The notes under the pieces were generated by a model that was not told the DNA's origin, ran no database searches, and was given only the letters and a program-made list of their open reading frames with translations. Made by a program: the position numbers and the translations under genes. Of a stretch of 64,000 nt of DNA, positions 21,676 to 32,725 are shown one piece after another (position 1 is the stretch's first letter; each line of letters begins with the position of its first letter). Source of the stretch: Fragum whitleyi (taxonomy: Eukaryota; Mollusca; Bivalvia; Cardiida; Cardiidae); contig OX411548.1 in the NCBI GenBank assembly GCA_948146395.1, positions 58,733,020 through 58,797,019 of the forward strand. The letters run 5' to 3'.

Positions 21676-24600
21676 CTATTTGGATTTTATTTTTAATCTA
21701 TCTAATAATGCATCTAGATATATAAGAATAGGTTGGTATGATCGTGTTCCATTTTCGTGATGTTCAAAATGTTTGACTGATCCCCCGGCGATCCCAAACG
21801 GAATAAGTCGATGAACGCCGAACGGCATGTCGTAGCCAGAATGGTTGTCTATGAGGATTCCTATGAAAATTGGCACAAATATAGTCCTAGTTAAGGGATG
21901 GCTATTAAAGACCTTTAAAGCAAAGTTTGCAGATAGTATCAGAGTGATCCGCTCCGAGACTGTTAACTGGTTGGTCACGTGAGCATGCAAATAATCATGG
22001 TCATGGTGATGCTTGTGTATATACTTGTAGAGAAAATAATTTTTGTGTAAGGCTAGGTGTATCACGAAAAATATGACGTCAAACAAAAGAAAACTAAATA
22101 CAAGTTGGTAGAATATCTGAAAACAGGTCGGTGCCTCCACCGGAAGTGCTCGTGTGTACTGGATCCAGTTCTTTCTTTTTTCTTCCCATAGAGCTGGTTC
22201 CACGCCGCAGTACTTCTTCACTAAGAATGTATCCAGCAACATTAACGGCGTCATGTAAAAAATCGCTGAGTGAACAATACACCACAACGACATTCTTTCG
22301 TATTTAACTGTCGATGATATCTTAAACCTATCAAAATACTTAAACTTGTTCACTAACCATGGATAAACTGCAACGATGACGGCGTAAGAAAATGTTGCAA
22401 AATAAGTCTCAAAATAGACAGAGTTGTAGATTGGCTGAAGTAGAAATATTTGGTATAATACGTTGATAAAATCGTTGACAGTGTCTTTGTAAAAAGCTGC
22501 CAAGATGAAGCTCAAAACTAGTAGGGTACGAAGGATATGCACAAAATATTGTCCGGCATAATTCACTTTGTTCTTCTGCTGTTTAGAAACTGAAATGAGA
22601 AACGTTTAAGTCTTATCCTTCTGAATTAAAACATGGAAACATATCAGCCATTTGACTCTAATTTCACCTTCAATGATAAAGTAGAATGAAAGCAGTGTAG
22701 TCTAAGATCAGTCTACGTGTCATTGCAGGCTGATTTTAGTCTATATTGTCTGCCAAAGCTTTGTGAATGACTGAAATATGTTATGAACAGTATAAGGAGG
22801 GTTGACAGTTTAGGAAGGTTTGTAAGTGTCATAAAGCTAGTAAAGACTAAATGAGAAACTAAACGTTATAAAGTATTATATACTCAACAAAAAAGGAGGT
22901 TTCCACTTTCTTTTGCCAATTTATTTTACATATGTATAATAAATAATCAATAAAGGTACCAAAATGATTGCAATTCTTCATTTCCTCATATACTGATCAT
23001 TTTATTCAAGCATGATGTCATTTTGGGTTTTGTTTTTTACTTCTTTTTTTCTTTCTTTTTTTTTCGAAATCTTTACTTTCAGCCTTTCAACGTGTTCGAT
23101 CTTGAATTTCTTTTGACAACACGTATAATCAATAATCGTCAAACGTTTAGTAAATTTTACGGGCTTTAGTTGAAAGAGAAGATCAAAAGAGACGTTTGCT
23201 GACCATTTCCGATAGAGATGTAGTGTTATTATTACTTTGAAACTCATTAGGGCTAGCGGGAAGACGTAACGCCAAACTCGCTCTATCAGGTTTACGCGTT
23301 TGTTTCCATGCATCAAACCCACTATTTTAAAACGGAAGCTGAATAAATGTTTTAATCTTTAAAACATCAAACTTTAAACCCAAGTCAATTGCCATTTAAG
23401 TCTCAACGGGTTTATAGTGAGCAATATAAATTGACTTTCAAACGAGCCTCTCAAATGAGCATGAGGAATCGTTAACGTAACGTAACAACGCAAATGTTGT
23501 TTTGCTGTCAACTTAGAACTGAAATAGACATTTTAGGCATTGATTTTCTTGACAACCGGGAACGTGCAGACAGAATTCTTTAAATTTGAGCTTTCAAACT
23601 GCGCAAGCTGTTTTATGTTTATTTGTGTTCATTTTACGTAATATTGGTATAAAGCAGCAGAAGGTATCAAGTTGATTTCAATTCAAGAGAGCTTATGACC
23701 TAGCATTGCATTTGTCAAGCATAAAAATGTCAGAAAAATCAATTGAATATTTCATTGAGAGTCTGCGATTTTGAAAACGACCCCCTGGCTACGTTAACCC
23801 CCACGATTCGGTAGTGTCTTTCTCAAATCACATCAAATTTTCCAAATTTTATTCCAAATCTGATGTTTCATCGGATGGATACACATTTCGCCCAGTATAT
23901 AAGCGACGGACGAGGCGTGGTGCTTCGTTGACGGAGGGCAAACCGCCAGTCAAAAGAGAAAATAAATTAATCGATTAATTGAATATCTCGCGTGATCTGT
24001 TTCAATGCAATTTTAATCAAGTACAGGCGGGATCAATATTTTCAGTAGTAATGTAAATGTATGTATGGATGGTGCTGTCGCTTTTTGATTGTGTCTACTA
24101 CCAAATATTGTAAATTTTTATTCCCCTACATCCAAGATAAAAAATCGCACTTTTATATGTTCGCTCATACCATTCTATTGACTTAAGCTGAAATTTATTG
24201 AGACACTTATAAATGCATAATTGTGATGCTTTTATGTCCCTGATAGAGGCAATGGGTATCCATCCCTCGATTTGTTTTTATGTTTGAATGGGGTTTTGCG
24301 CCGCTTTCAACATTGTTTCAGTCATATTGCGGCGGCTGTGGCACCTAACAATGGATTCCTGGTATTTCTCACTCCAGTACTACCAACACATCCTTTCCTA
24401 GCTTCCAGCTGCTATCCCACATAGGTCTGCGATTATCAACCCATTTGACGGAGGTAAATAGTTTGAAATAATCGAAGTCACCGTCGGATTTCGAACACGG
24501 GACCTCTATATATTGACAGTCCGACGTGCTACCAACTGCGCTGTGACGGCGGCTCAACCCTTTGCTCCAAATTCTACAGCTAGGTTGACAATGGCTAGCT

Positions 24601-25765
24601 TCGTTAAATGTTTCCCACCCATCAACACCCCGGCGACGGTTTGGCTCGATCCATGGTAATTTATGTTACGATTGTAGAGCATATACTATTCGGCCACCGA
24701 AGCCTTATTATTGATTGTTCTTTCTAATATTGTACTTATATTGTCATAACTGTCGAAAGAGAAAAATGGTTAGAACTTTTTTTACAAGTTTTTCTTAGAT
24801 GTTTTCATTACAGTATTTTGACTGGATCATAGGTTTCAAAATGATTCATGATCTACCGGTTTGTGTTTGTGTAAGTTATTATTGATATGCAGTTCCAGTA
24901 AGCTCATTTTTATTATTGTTGAAAAGAGAACGAGAATTTTGACGTGTATAGCAGTAGGTTCAAGCGACTCTGACATTGGCTCGTCCGGGGAAGTTAACGA
25001 AAATGATTTCCCGTTTTTCATCGTAATGTACACGAAAAGCAGAGAAGTGTTTCTGATACGTTTATGTAAATATTTCATGTAAAACGCATAACTGTATTGG
25101 GTGTCAGAAAGCGACAGGGTATTGTTAAGGTTTCATAGTTATCAAGCATCAAATGTATAACCTTAAATTCAAATTGGGAAAAAAATAATCTTTTTTCAAG
25201 GAGTTATTAAATGTGAGAAAACCTTCCGAACAAGTTTTAAAAATATCCATGTGATATCATAACAATATCATATTGGATGTTATTCTGCGTAATTAATGAA
25301 CTGGCAGGGCGGGGCTTAACCGTGACGTAATTTGGCGAGTTTACTTTTCAATAGTTTGGGTTCTTTCAAATTTCAGTCGGTAATCATCGTTAACGCGTGC
25401 AAATAACTGTATCCTAAAACCTAAAGGATTCACGTGCTTTGAGAGAGTGAACACATTTCATCGTTTGGTTACCAAGGCCTCGTAACTTCAGCTTGATTAA
25501 GCTGAAGTTACGAGGATTTGGCTACCAATCCACGATTTAAGGTCTCGGGTTATTTATGTTGACTCTCTTTAGAAGTAGGTTATTTTAGATAAAACCTGAT
25601 TTCCCTTAACCTTAAGTGCAACAACCCGTTACTTAGGCTCCGCCCTGCCAGTGCATTAATCATGGATAGTATCACAAGGAAATTTGTATAGTTATAAGAT
25701 AAAAAAAAAACGTCCTCACCTTTCACGTGGCTACTTCCCATATCGGAGATCACGTACAAGTCCAT
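21676..25765 (-). CDS. Sterol desaturase / cholesterol 25-hydroxylase-like membrane oxidase, 2 exons
   Basis: Exon 1 is 25765-25720 (ATG, 15 codons plus one base, ending GTGAAAG before donor GTGAGG). Exon 2 is 22589-21676 (acceptor TTTCTCATTTCAG). The split codon G|TT joins in phase and totals 960 nt, giving 319 aa. An in-frame stop upstream of exon 2 and the lack of an ATG there show that splicing is required. The product is strongly hydrophobic with several membrane segments. It has the fatty-acid-hydroxylase histidine boxes: HLALH (193-197), HKHHH (207-211) and HFEHH (289-293), plus NHSGYDMP (264-271), a block shared with cholesterol 25-hydroxylases. Family members are ER di-iron enzymes that hydroxylate or desaturate sterols or lipids. 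The substrate cannot be told from sequence. The intron holds a SINE and a MITE, the latter 60 bp from the donor. All metal-ligand boxes are present, so it is probably functional. Confidence 0.85.
23440..23870 (+). repeat. Diverged dispersed repeat, copy 2
   Basis: It matches 15880-16275 at both ends (TCAAACGAGCCTCTCAAATG; CTGGCTACGTTAACCCCCAC). It lies in the intron of the hydroxylase-like gene. Confidence 0.45.
24288..24558 (-). mobile_element. tRNA-derived SINE family 1, near full length
   Basis: Read on the minus strand: head GCCGCCGTCACAGCGCAGTT with A box TAGCACGTCGG, B box GTGTTCGAAATCC, then the body (GGTTGATAATCGCAGACC, GCAGCTGGAAGCTAGGAAAG, AAATACCAGGAATCCATTGT, ACAGCCGCCGCAATATGACT) and the tail GTTGAAAGCGGCGCAAAACC. 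It lies in the intron of the hydroxylase-like gene, in the gene's own orientation. Confidence 0.8.
25292..25659. mobile_element. MITE family A, copy 1 (complete)
   Basis: Terminal inverted repeats of about 25 bp: ATTAATGAACTGGCAGGGCG at the left and CGCCCTGCCAGTGCATTAAT at the right. The centre has a perfect palindrome, CTCGTAACTTCAGCTT with its mirror AAGCTGAAGTTACGAG, near 25479-25515. It is non-coding. It sits in the hydroxylase-like intron close to exon 1. Copies 2 and 3 are at 27508 and 36100. Confidence 0.75.
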
Positions 25766-26205
25766 CCAGTGGTTAATTATTGAATGATTTTATCATGATG
25801 TTGTGTCTACTTGGTTGATCCCTTTACCTGGAATTATAGTCATCACGTGATTAAAATTAAACTTGTCATTGTACAACCCTTGAATCTTTCGTCACGGTTA
25901 TTTTTAACTAAAGATTTATTGTGAATAAAAGAAATTATAAAAAGCAAAATTTTCCCCTACTTTCTTTTATTGTCCTCCCTAACCTATTTCCAATTTGACC
26001 AGAATGCTAATGGTATGTACATCATGTTTGAGTAAAGTGTCTCCCTTGAATACATCCTAAGCTTCTGGCCAAATCCGTAGAAGATTTTTGTGTGACATCT
26101 CTTACCTCCATAAAGATTAAGAAATGGAGAAAGAAACAATGATTTTCATTGAAGTATATCCAAAAAACTATTCACATCCCCCGATTCGCTTCACACACTT
26201 GATCA
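25766..26205. other. Upstream region of the hydroxylase-like gene
   Basis: It would hold its minus-strand promoter and 5' UTR. No clear TATA box was seen. Nothing else is recognised. Confidence 0.35.
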
Positions 26206-26338
26206 GCCTGCATTCAGGATGACAAAAAGGTGCAAACAGTTTTCCAAAATTACCCCTCTTTGCATGCAAATGCACGTGCAAAGCGGGGTATAATTGGAAA
26301 ATTGTTTGCACCGTTTAGCGATCCCGAACGCAGGGCAG
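26206..26338. mobile_element. MITE family B, copy 1 (palindromic)
   Basis: A 133-bp foldback: CCTGCATTCAGGATGACAAA at the left mirrors CGATCCCGAACGCAGGG at the right. Inner arms AACAGTTTTCCAAAATTACC and GGTATAATTGGAAAATTGTT pair, and TGCAAA/GCAAAGC lie near the loop. A related copy lies at 30353-30470. Confidence 0.7.
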
Positions 26339-27507
26339 GATTTCGTTTCCAAATTCTACGAAGTTATTCTCTCCACCTCTTAAAATCGTCGTATTACATC
26401 TAACCTGAGCACGGTAATATTGTACATAGTTGGCGTACAGGTAGATTCCGTTCAAACTCCCTTAGCAACAATGTTCTTTAAACCTTACCTCAGCTTTTAT
26501 GAGTAAGTATTAAAACTTTTACGATCCACTTTATCTACACTTTATTTGTAATAGGGGGTTCTCTCAGGTATTACAATAAAAAATAAGGGGAATAAACAAA
26601 TAATATTTGTGACATGAATTGAAATGATGGCTGAATTGATATTTTAAAGTCGATAAAAGTAAGCAGACCGGATGTTCAAAGAGTGTTAGGTCTAAAACAG
26701 AATCAGTTTTGGAATAAGTCTTTGTAAAAATGTTTTGTTGTTGTTATTCTTCTTCTTCTTCTTTCATTTTTATTCTTCTAGAGGCCTATTTACCAAATGC
26801 TCATCTGATTCGAAGAAAACCCTAATCCATAAAATTTGACTAATTCTAAAAATTGTTTTTTATGGATTTAACGCCGATTTTAAGTTTTTCAGTCACATCG
26901 CGGCAATAATTTTCGGAAATTTTAATAGTATGATATTTTGCGTAGTAGGTAAACTGAATCTTTCCCTAGATGGCAGTTCAATGAACAAAAAAAAAACATC
27001 ATCGATCTATACTAGAGTATTAAGTATTTGTTACTAATCACGCGAAAATGGACCTTATGAAATCTCCATTTAAAATGTCTTGAACCTAGCATACATCTGC
27101 CAGAAGATATATTTAGAAAAATTTTGAATATGAAGGTAGAATCATAATTCCAAATAGACACAAGATACCGCCTGCGGATGCCAACGCTCGGCCACAGGTG
27201 CTGGATAATGCAAAAGTCGAAAAAGGGGCATTGCTCCTACAAAATTCTTGCTTAGTAGTCTGAATAGACATGTGAAGTTTCAAGGAGATATCTTCAATTA
27301 AAACAGAAACATATGATCGTGGTTAAGGTTTGTCACCAAAACGCCCATTCATACAACAACACCAACTTCCACGCCAACAAAGGTGATGACAATAAGTGAA
27401 CTTTTTCTTCTAAACATCCGAGTCAAATGTTAAAAGTTGGTTCACTTGTCATCTGGGTACGAAGTATGCAGTCTGAAAAAAATCGATACCTCTATAAATC
27501 ATGACAT
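26339..27507. other. No gene recognised
   Basis: AT-rich sequence. About 27170-27390 has motifs of a common dispersed type (TACCGCCTGCGGATGCC, TTGCTCCTACAAAATTCTTG) but no defined boundary. A CTT-rich run lies at 26750-26765. Confidence 0.35.
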
Positions 27508-27752
27508 TTGCCCTAGCAGGGCGGGGCCTAAGTAACGGGTCGTTGCGTTTAAAGTCAAGGTAAATCAGTTTTATATACTCAGAAAATCTACATATTTAAC
27601 TTGAACGTAGGTGGGTAACAAGGTAACATGCAATGAGGATTTGGTAACCCAACCCCCAAAAATGTGTTCACTTTCTAAAGAACCGAAAATATTGAAAAAG
27701 TAAAACTTGCCAAATTACGTCACGGCTAAACCGCGCCCTACCAGGTGAATAA
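27508..27752. mobile_element. MITE family A, copy 2 (inverted relative to copy 1)
   Basis: The left end CTAGCAGGGCGGGGCCTAAG and the right end CCGCGCCCTACCAGG are the family TIRs. Internal words (TAACGGGTCGTTGCG, GTAAATCAGTTTTATA, AAATTACGTCACGG) match copy 1 in reverse orientation. It is shorter and diverged. Confidence 0.65.
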
Positions 27753-28340
27753 TTACACTCAATAGTATATCAAGAAAAGAAACTTGTTTTTGTTATTCCG
27801 TAGTTAAAGTGGCAAATTTAAATCGAATACGGTATTTTTACTTGTGATTACAAAACATTTGTATACAATCGATAAGTCAAAATAACGAATTCTACTCGAA
27901 TCATACACGATCATTTTATTATCTAAGCTACCCACTATTAGTTGAATCCATCTTAAATTGTTTCAATACACAATCAAAGATATTTAAAATATGTAGATTT
28001 ACAATAACATTAATCGAGTAAGAGCAAGTTTGATGATTGATCAATATGATGAAACAATTTCATTTTCATTGTCAAGAAAATTGAACGTTTGTGGATCACA
28101 AACATTTGATGCACCCATATCTCGTAATAAAGATTTTCATTCATAACGGTGTTGCGTCTAAAGTCTTATTTGAGTCACCTTAGCAAACTTTTAAAGCCCG
28201 TATGCCTTTATTCAATCTCCAATATATGAACCATTATCAAGTTAATCTCCATTCACAATCATTTGTTCAATATTAATTGATAGCATTCTCGGGTTTCTTT
28301 GTTATAGAAACGAATACTGGATATGCCCGATTCAAAGCAG
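27753..28340. other. No gene recognised
   Basis: AT-rich, no supported ORF. The last 13 bases are the left target-site duplication of the next SINE. Confidence 0.4.
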
Positions 28341-28633
28341 TTCGTTGTTTGTTTAATTAGTTAAATGGTGTTTTACGCCGCTTCTAACAGCCTTTCAGTT
28401 ATATTTCGGCGGCTAGAGCACCTGACAATGGAATTCTAGCATTTTTCTCACCAGTACTACCATAACATCCTTTCCTAGCCACCTGCTGCTATCTCACATA
28501 GGTCTACGATTATCATACCATTAGTGAGTGACAAATAGTCGGAAAGGAGGAGTGCTGCCGTCGAGGATCAAATCCGGAACCTCTAGATTTACAGTCCGAC
28601 GCGCTACCAACTGCGCTTTGACGGCAGCATTAT
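28341..28633 (-). mobile_element. SINE family 1 with 13-bp target-site duplication
   Basis: Near-full-length minus-strand copy: head with AGCGCAGTTGGTAGCGCGTC on the minus strand, a complete body, and the tail AAGCGGCGTAAAACACC followed by an A/C-rich end. It is flanked by CGATTCAAAGCAG (28328-28340) and CGATTCATAGCAG (28634-28646), which differ at one base. Confidence 0.85.
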
Positions 28634-28646
28634 CGATTCATAGCAG

Positions 28647-29932
28647 AAATACCAATAAACGTTTATGACAAATAATGATATCCATACAATACACATTTAG
28701 AATTAATGCAAAGAAATAATGGTTTCATTTGTCTAATCGCCACAAAACTTCAAGAATAAGGTACAGCTCATCTGGCTAGAATCACGCCCATTAAGCGACT
28801 ATTCTTATTTTGCGGCCGTTTTCAAAATGCCCTACTATGAAACATAAATTGCAAGACATTGTTCCTTTCAAAACTGCATTTATCCAGTAGTGCCGTAATG
28901 TCCATTTTGTACCCTTGTTTATCTAGATAAGTCAGTTGTGTGAAAAAAATATTGGTTGGCAAAATGAGATTTACTAAAAACCAATAGTTGGCAAATAGTT
29001 GGCAAAGTGAGGCTGGACTTTTTCAATCAAAATTATCTTTCTTACAAAACTAAGCGACCACACTCTCCAACTACCGCTTTTTGGTGGCGTCGTAAGTGAT
29101 CGCTAAATATTCGATTTACACTATGTTTTATTTCGGTGTCTTTCATCATATTTTCATCGTGATATCATTAATTAATCAGGTTATCACTTTTCATTATTTT
29201 TTTCTTTCGCTGAAGCCATCATTGTAAAAAAGAGAAATTTCAATTTGTTATTTTTGGCAGATTTGTCTTAATGTTTAGTTTAAACATATTTTATTCATCA
29301 TATATGTACAAAGTAACACGCATCTGTACATTACAAAATATAATAAAACATACATATGACAAAATGGATAAGAACGAAAGCCTGGGCTTATAGAGTTCTT
29401 CTCCAACTTCCAGTAATAAACACTTATCTTGCTAGGAAACTCTTTATGTACATAATTTGCAGGTTGATTGTTATTTGAGATGAAAATAAAATTGGGATTA
29501 TTAGCATGAGTATTTAGTACTTAAGGATAAATCAAAATTTAGAAGAACGAAAAAAGATTATTAGTGTGGATGGATGATGGAAAAAAAAAGTTTGACGGCT
29601 CTTTAGAAGATCAAATAAGATAGTTTTAGATTCTAGTCCGTGTACCCCTGACCGTGATAATGCTTTAAAAAGATAAGACACGGAAATGGGAAAATGTTCG
29701 TCTATTTAAATCGTTTACTACGACGAATATAGTTCTGAACCGCGCAAAAAATATACTCATTGTCAGGTATTGTGTAATCAGTGTCGCCGAATAATATGAC
29801 TTAATGTTTCACCTTCATAAAATACAGATATAGACCTGCAATTTCAAGTGAGTGATCAAAGATCAATTTTACATTGAAAATGATAGGAGAAAACGGTTTC
29901 TCGGACCTTACTCTTTCTTGCGGAACTATATT
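28647..29932. other. No gene recognised
   Basis: AT-rich, no supported ORF, repeat or RNA gene. Confidence 0.4.
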
Positions 29933-29934
29933 AC

Positions 29935-30000
<66 letters not shown>
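29933..30000. repeat. (ATT)n microsatellite
   Basis: About 22 uninterrupted ATT units. Confidence 0.95.
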
Positions 30001-30001
<1 letters not shown>

Positions 30002-30269
30002 AAAATCATCTTCAATTTCGTATAGTGCGACACAGGCAAAAAACAGAATGGAAATATGTTTTACTTACTAAATTTTTTGAAAAGATCAATCCTTTTAAAC
30101 TCAAAATGATTTGAATCCCCCTTTTTAGTTTATCAAGCCAAATTTATCAGCTGAAATTTAAGTCCTTCCTGGTCTTAACAAGTAAACTACATGGAGTGCC
30201 AAATAATAAATAGACAGACTATCCCTAAAACACATGTATACTTTTCTGCGCCATAATCTTAACGCGGTT

Positions 30270-30271
30270 TT

Positions 30272-30306
<35 letters not shown>
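30270..30306. repeat. (TTG)n microsatellite
   Basis: Uninterrupted TTG/GTT units followed by a T-run. The poly-Gln or poly-Thr ORFs read from its complement are artefacts. Confidence 0.9.
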
Positions 30307-30307
<1 letters not shown>

Positions 30308-30352
30308 GTTTGTTTTTTTCGCACAGTCTTGTCGATAATATCGACAGGTAAT

Positions 30353-30470
30353 ACTGCCCTGGTTCAGGATGACAAAACAGCCAGATGGTGCGAATGCAAG
30401 TGCAAAGCGGGGTATAACTGACAAACAGTTGGTGCCGTTTTGTCATTCTGAACGCAGGATAGGTTGAGTG
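30353..30470. mobile_element. MITE family B, copy 2
   Basis: CTGCCCTGGTTCAGGATGAC at the left mirrors CATTCTGAACGCAGGA at the right. GTGCAAAGCGGGGTATAACT matches copy 1 (26277-26293). The left arm is partly deleted. Confidence 0.65.
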
Positions 30471-31152
30471 TAATAGTATACATAGACTGGATTCATATTT
30501 TCTAGAGAGTATTAGTTCACATGGACTGGATTCATATTTTCTATTTAAAAAGCCACTTCGATATATGATACTCAAAATTTGATGAACATCACTTTTTGAA
30601 ACTAGGTTTAGAAATCGAAAAAATGTTGTGATTCTGAAAGGCTGTTCAATTATCAACAAATTAATGCCAAAAGCCGATTGAGATAGGAAACTTGTGAAGC
30701 GTATCAGTGGTGGAAACACGGTAGAATGCAATATTTTATTAAGGCAATTAAGGCAATTCGTAGAAAACCGACATTTTTGTATAATCATGACGAACGTTTA
30801 AATTTCGCCACTAACTTTTTAGCGTTTTGCCATTCTAGTATAATCCTACTTTCTATCGGTTTCTTAGATAACTGATAGTTTCCCAGATGATATCTTAATG
30901 AGATTTGAGCAGCCTGGTCAAGTGTTGTCTTCAGCTGCCCGGAAACCGAGGTTAGCTAGTAAAAGTAAGCTCTATAAATCGTCTATACTATCACAGAGCC
31001 ATTTTCTGGATTGCACATTACTTTCAAGATTACTTCTTCCTGGAATTCACTTAAGGCCTCTGCCTCTTTGTAAAGACAGGCAAAACACAAATTTCTTATT
31101 GGTTTATACTGATGCACCCAGAAACGGTCTACATAGTGCTCGTGTGATAGCC
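30471..31152. other. No gene recognised
   Basis: An 87-codon plus-strand ORF (30898-31158) has a faint retroelement-like look (IHLRPLPL, VYTDAPRNG) but is too short to call. The direct repeat GGACTGGATTCATATTTTCT-like occurs twice near 30485 and 30522. Confidence 0.35.
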
Positions 31153-31412
31153 AGATGACCACGAACCAAGATTTCTAAGCACGAAAAGGGTTAAAATTCA
31201 ACTAAATTCAATATCACAGAAATGAATCTTCGTCTAGAGACTAATATTATGGTTAAAGAAGTATGTGCAAAGTTTCAAAGCATTAGCTTTAGTAGAAACA
31301 GAGATTTTAATCGGTTGCACGTAAAAACGAAATCAAAGCATTACGCCAACGCCGACGCCACGGTGTCCGGAATAGCCGTCCTATTCTACGAATAGTCGAG
31401 CGAAAAAGGACA
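31153..31412 (+). repeat. Dispersed repeat ending GACGCCGACGCC... CTATTCTACGAATAGTCGAG
   Basis: One 178-bp-type unit (AACCAAGATTTCTAAGCACG start) is followed by a GC-rich tract of CCAACGCCGACGCCACGG and the hairpin-like CTATTCTACGAATAG. The same end recurs at 32322-32415. Confidence 0.6.
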
Positions 31413-31479
31413 GCAAGAGCTGTCGGAGGACAGCGGAGCTCGACTTATCCTAGTGCTGAGAAGTAACAGCAAATCAACA

Positions 31480-32420
31480 TCGCCATTGGAAAATTTCATT
31501 AAATGAAAGTCAAGCGAAAAAAATGTTTGTCTAAATGCTGAAATTATTTCACAGAAGCATGTGCAAAGTTTCCAAGCTATAGCGTAAGTAGAAATAGAAT
31601 TATAACAAGTTTATAAGTTTTATTTAATTATTCCAGAAGGCCATAAGACCCATGTGGCATACAAATACATAATATAGCAACAGTAAACATGCATTTTGTA
31701 AAAATGCATCATATAAATAGCGTTTCCATTACTTTTGACAAAAACCGATTAACCGATATATACATAATTGGTATACAACATTTGCATGTAAAAACTTAAC
31801 CAAGAATTTCTAAGTCCGAAAACGGTTAAAATTCGACTAAATTCAGTATCAGAGTAATGAATCTTTGTCTCGATACTGATTTAATGGTCACAGAATTATG
31901 TGCTAGATCTCCAAGCATGAGCTTAAGTAGAAATAGAATTATAACTGATATACACAATTTGCACTTAAAAACTTAACCAGGAATTTTTAAGTCCGAAAAG
32001 GGTTAAAATTCCACTAAATTCAATAGACGGATATATTGAATTTTTGTCTAGAGGTTGATATTATGTTCACAGAAACATGAGCTAGGTTTCCAAGCATTAG
32101 CTCCAGCAGAAATAGACATATAACTGATAACCAACATTTACGCGTATAAACTTAACCAGGAATTTCTCAGTGCGAAAAGCGTTAAAATTCCACTAAATTC
32201 AATATCAGAATAATGAATCTTTGTCTAGAGGCTGATATAATGTTCACAGAAGCATATGCAAAGTTTCAAAGCAATAACTTTAATAGAAAGTTTTTAAACA
32301 CTTGCACTTAAAAACTTAACCAAAGCATTACGCCGACGCCGACAGCAACGCCGACGCCATCGCCGACGCCCAGGTGACCAGAATAGCCTCCCCTATTCTA
32401 CGAATAAGCGAGCTAAAAAG
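31480..32420 (+). repeat. Tandem repeat, about 178-bp period, with GACGCC-rich end
   Basis: Units start near 31795, 31972 and 32151 (CTTAACCAGGAATTTYTAAG, GTTAAAATTCCACTAAATTC, GAATCTTTGTCTAGAG). Partial, more diverged units lie upstream from 31480. The end (32322-32415) carries CGCCGACGCC repeats and CCTATTCTACGAATAAGCGA. It is a longer version of the element at 31153. Confidence 0.65.
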
Positions 32421-32486
32421 TAATAATAAGTAATGATCAAACCAAATTTTGATTTTTTATAAAAAAAAAAGCCAAAAAAAAAACTG

Positions 32487-32725
32487 TTAGATGCAGTATG
32501 ATCGAGCTATGTTCACCCAGTTTGTAACCAAATGGCAAAAATACCGCGTGCAGTTAATACAAAAACTTTTAAAATAGGTAAACATTTCTATCCCTGAATG
32601 GAAATTTTTATATACCGTCTCCGAAGGCTGTTTGTATTCCGCAAATAAACAATCGACCCCACCTGGATTCGAACTCGGGACCTCTCTATCCCTAAGCAAT
32701 TGCTTTACCACGTCGCTATAAAAGC
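32487..32725 (-). mobile_element. tRNA-like SINE fragment of a different family
   Basis: Minus strand: ATAGCGACGTGGTAAAGCAA (A-box-like) and GAGTTCGAATCCAG (B box) 35-40 nt apart, followed by unique sequence. The outer ends do not pair as an acceptor stem, so it is not an intact tRNA gene. The extent of the body is uncertain. Confidence 0.45.

Larger units (their letters stand above)
22590..25719 (-). other. Intron of the hydroxylase-like gene (3130 bp)
   Basis: On the minus strand the donor is GTGAGGACG (from 25719) and the acceptor is TTTCTCATTTCAG (ending 22590). It contains the diverged repeat at 23440-23870, a SINE at 24288-24558 and a MITE at 25292-25659. Short plus-strand ORFs inside are not supported as genes. 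Confidence 0.75.

Noticed and set aside
24948..25082. Plus-strand terminal exon (AG acceptor, 42 codons)
   Set aside because: It falls inside the intron of the well-supported minus-strand gene and has no partner exon.
30225..30788. 187-aa minus-strand ORF
   Set aside because: Its C-terminal half is poly-Thr from the (TTG)n run and it crosses MITE B. No domain was seen.
30898..31158. Retrotransposon remnant (IHLRPLPL, VYTDAPRNG)
   Set aside because: Faint resemblance to DIRS-like RT/RNase H text, but too short and lacking catalytic context. A translated search with an E-value against DIRS proteins would decide.
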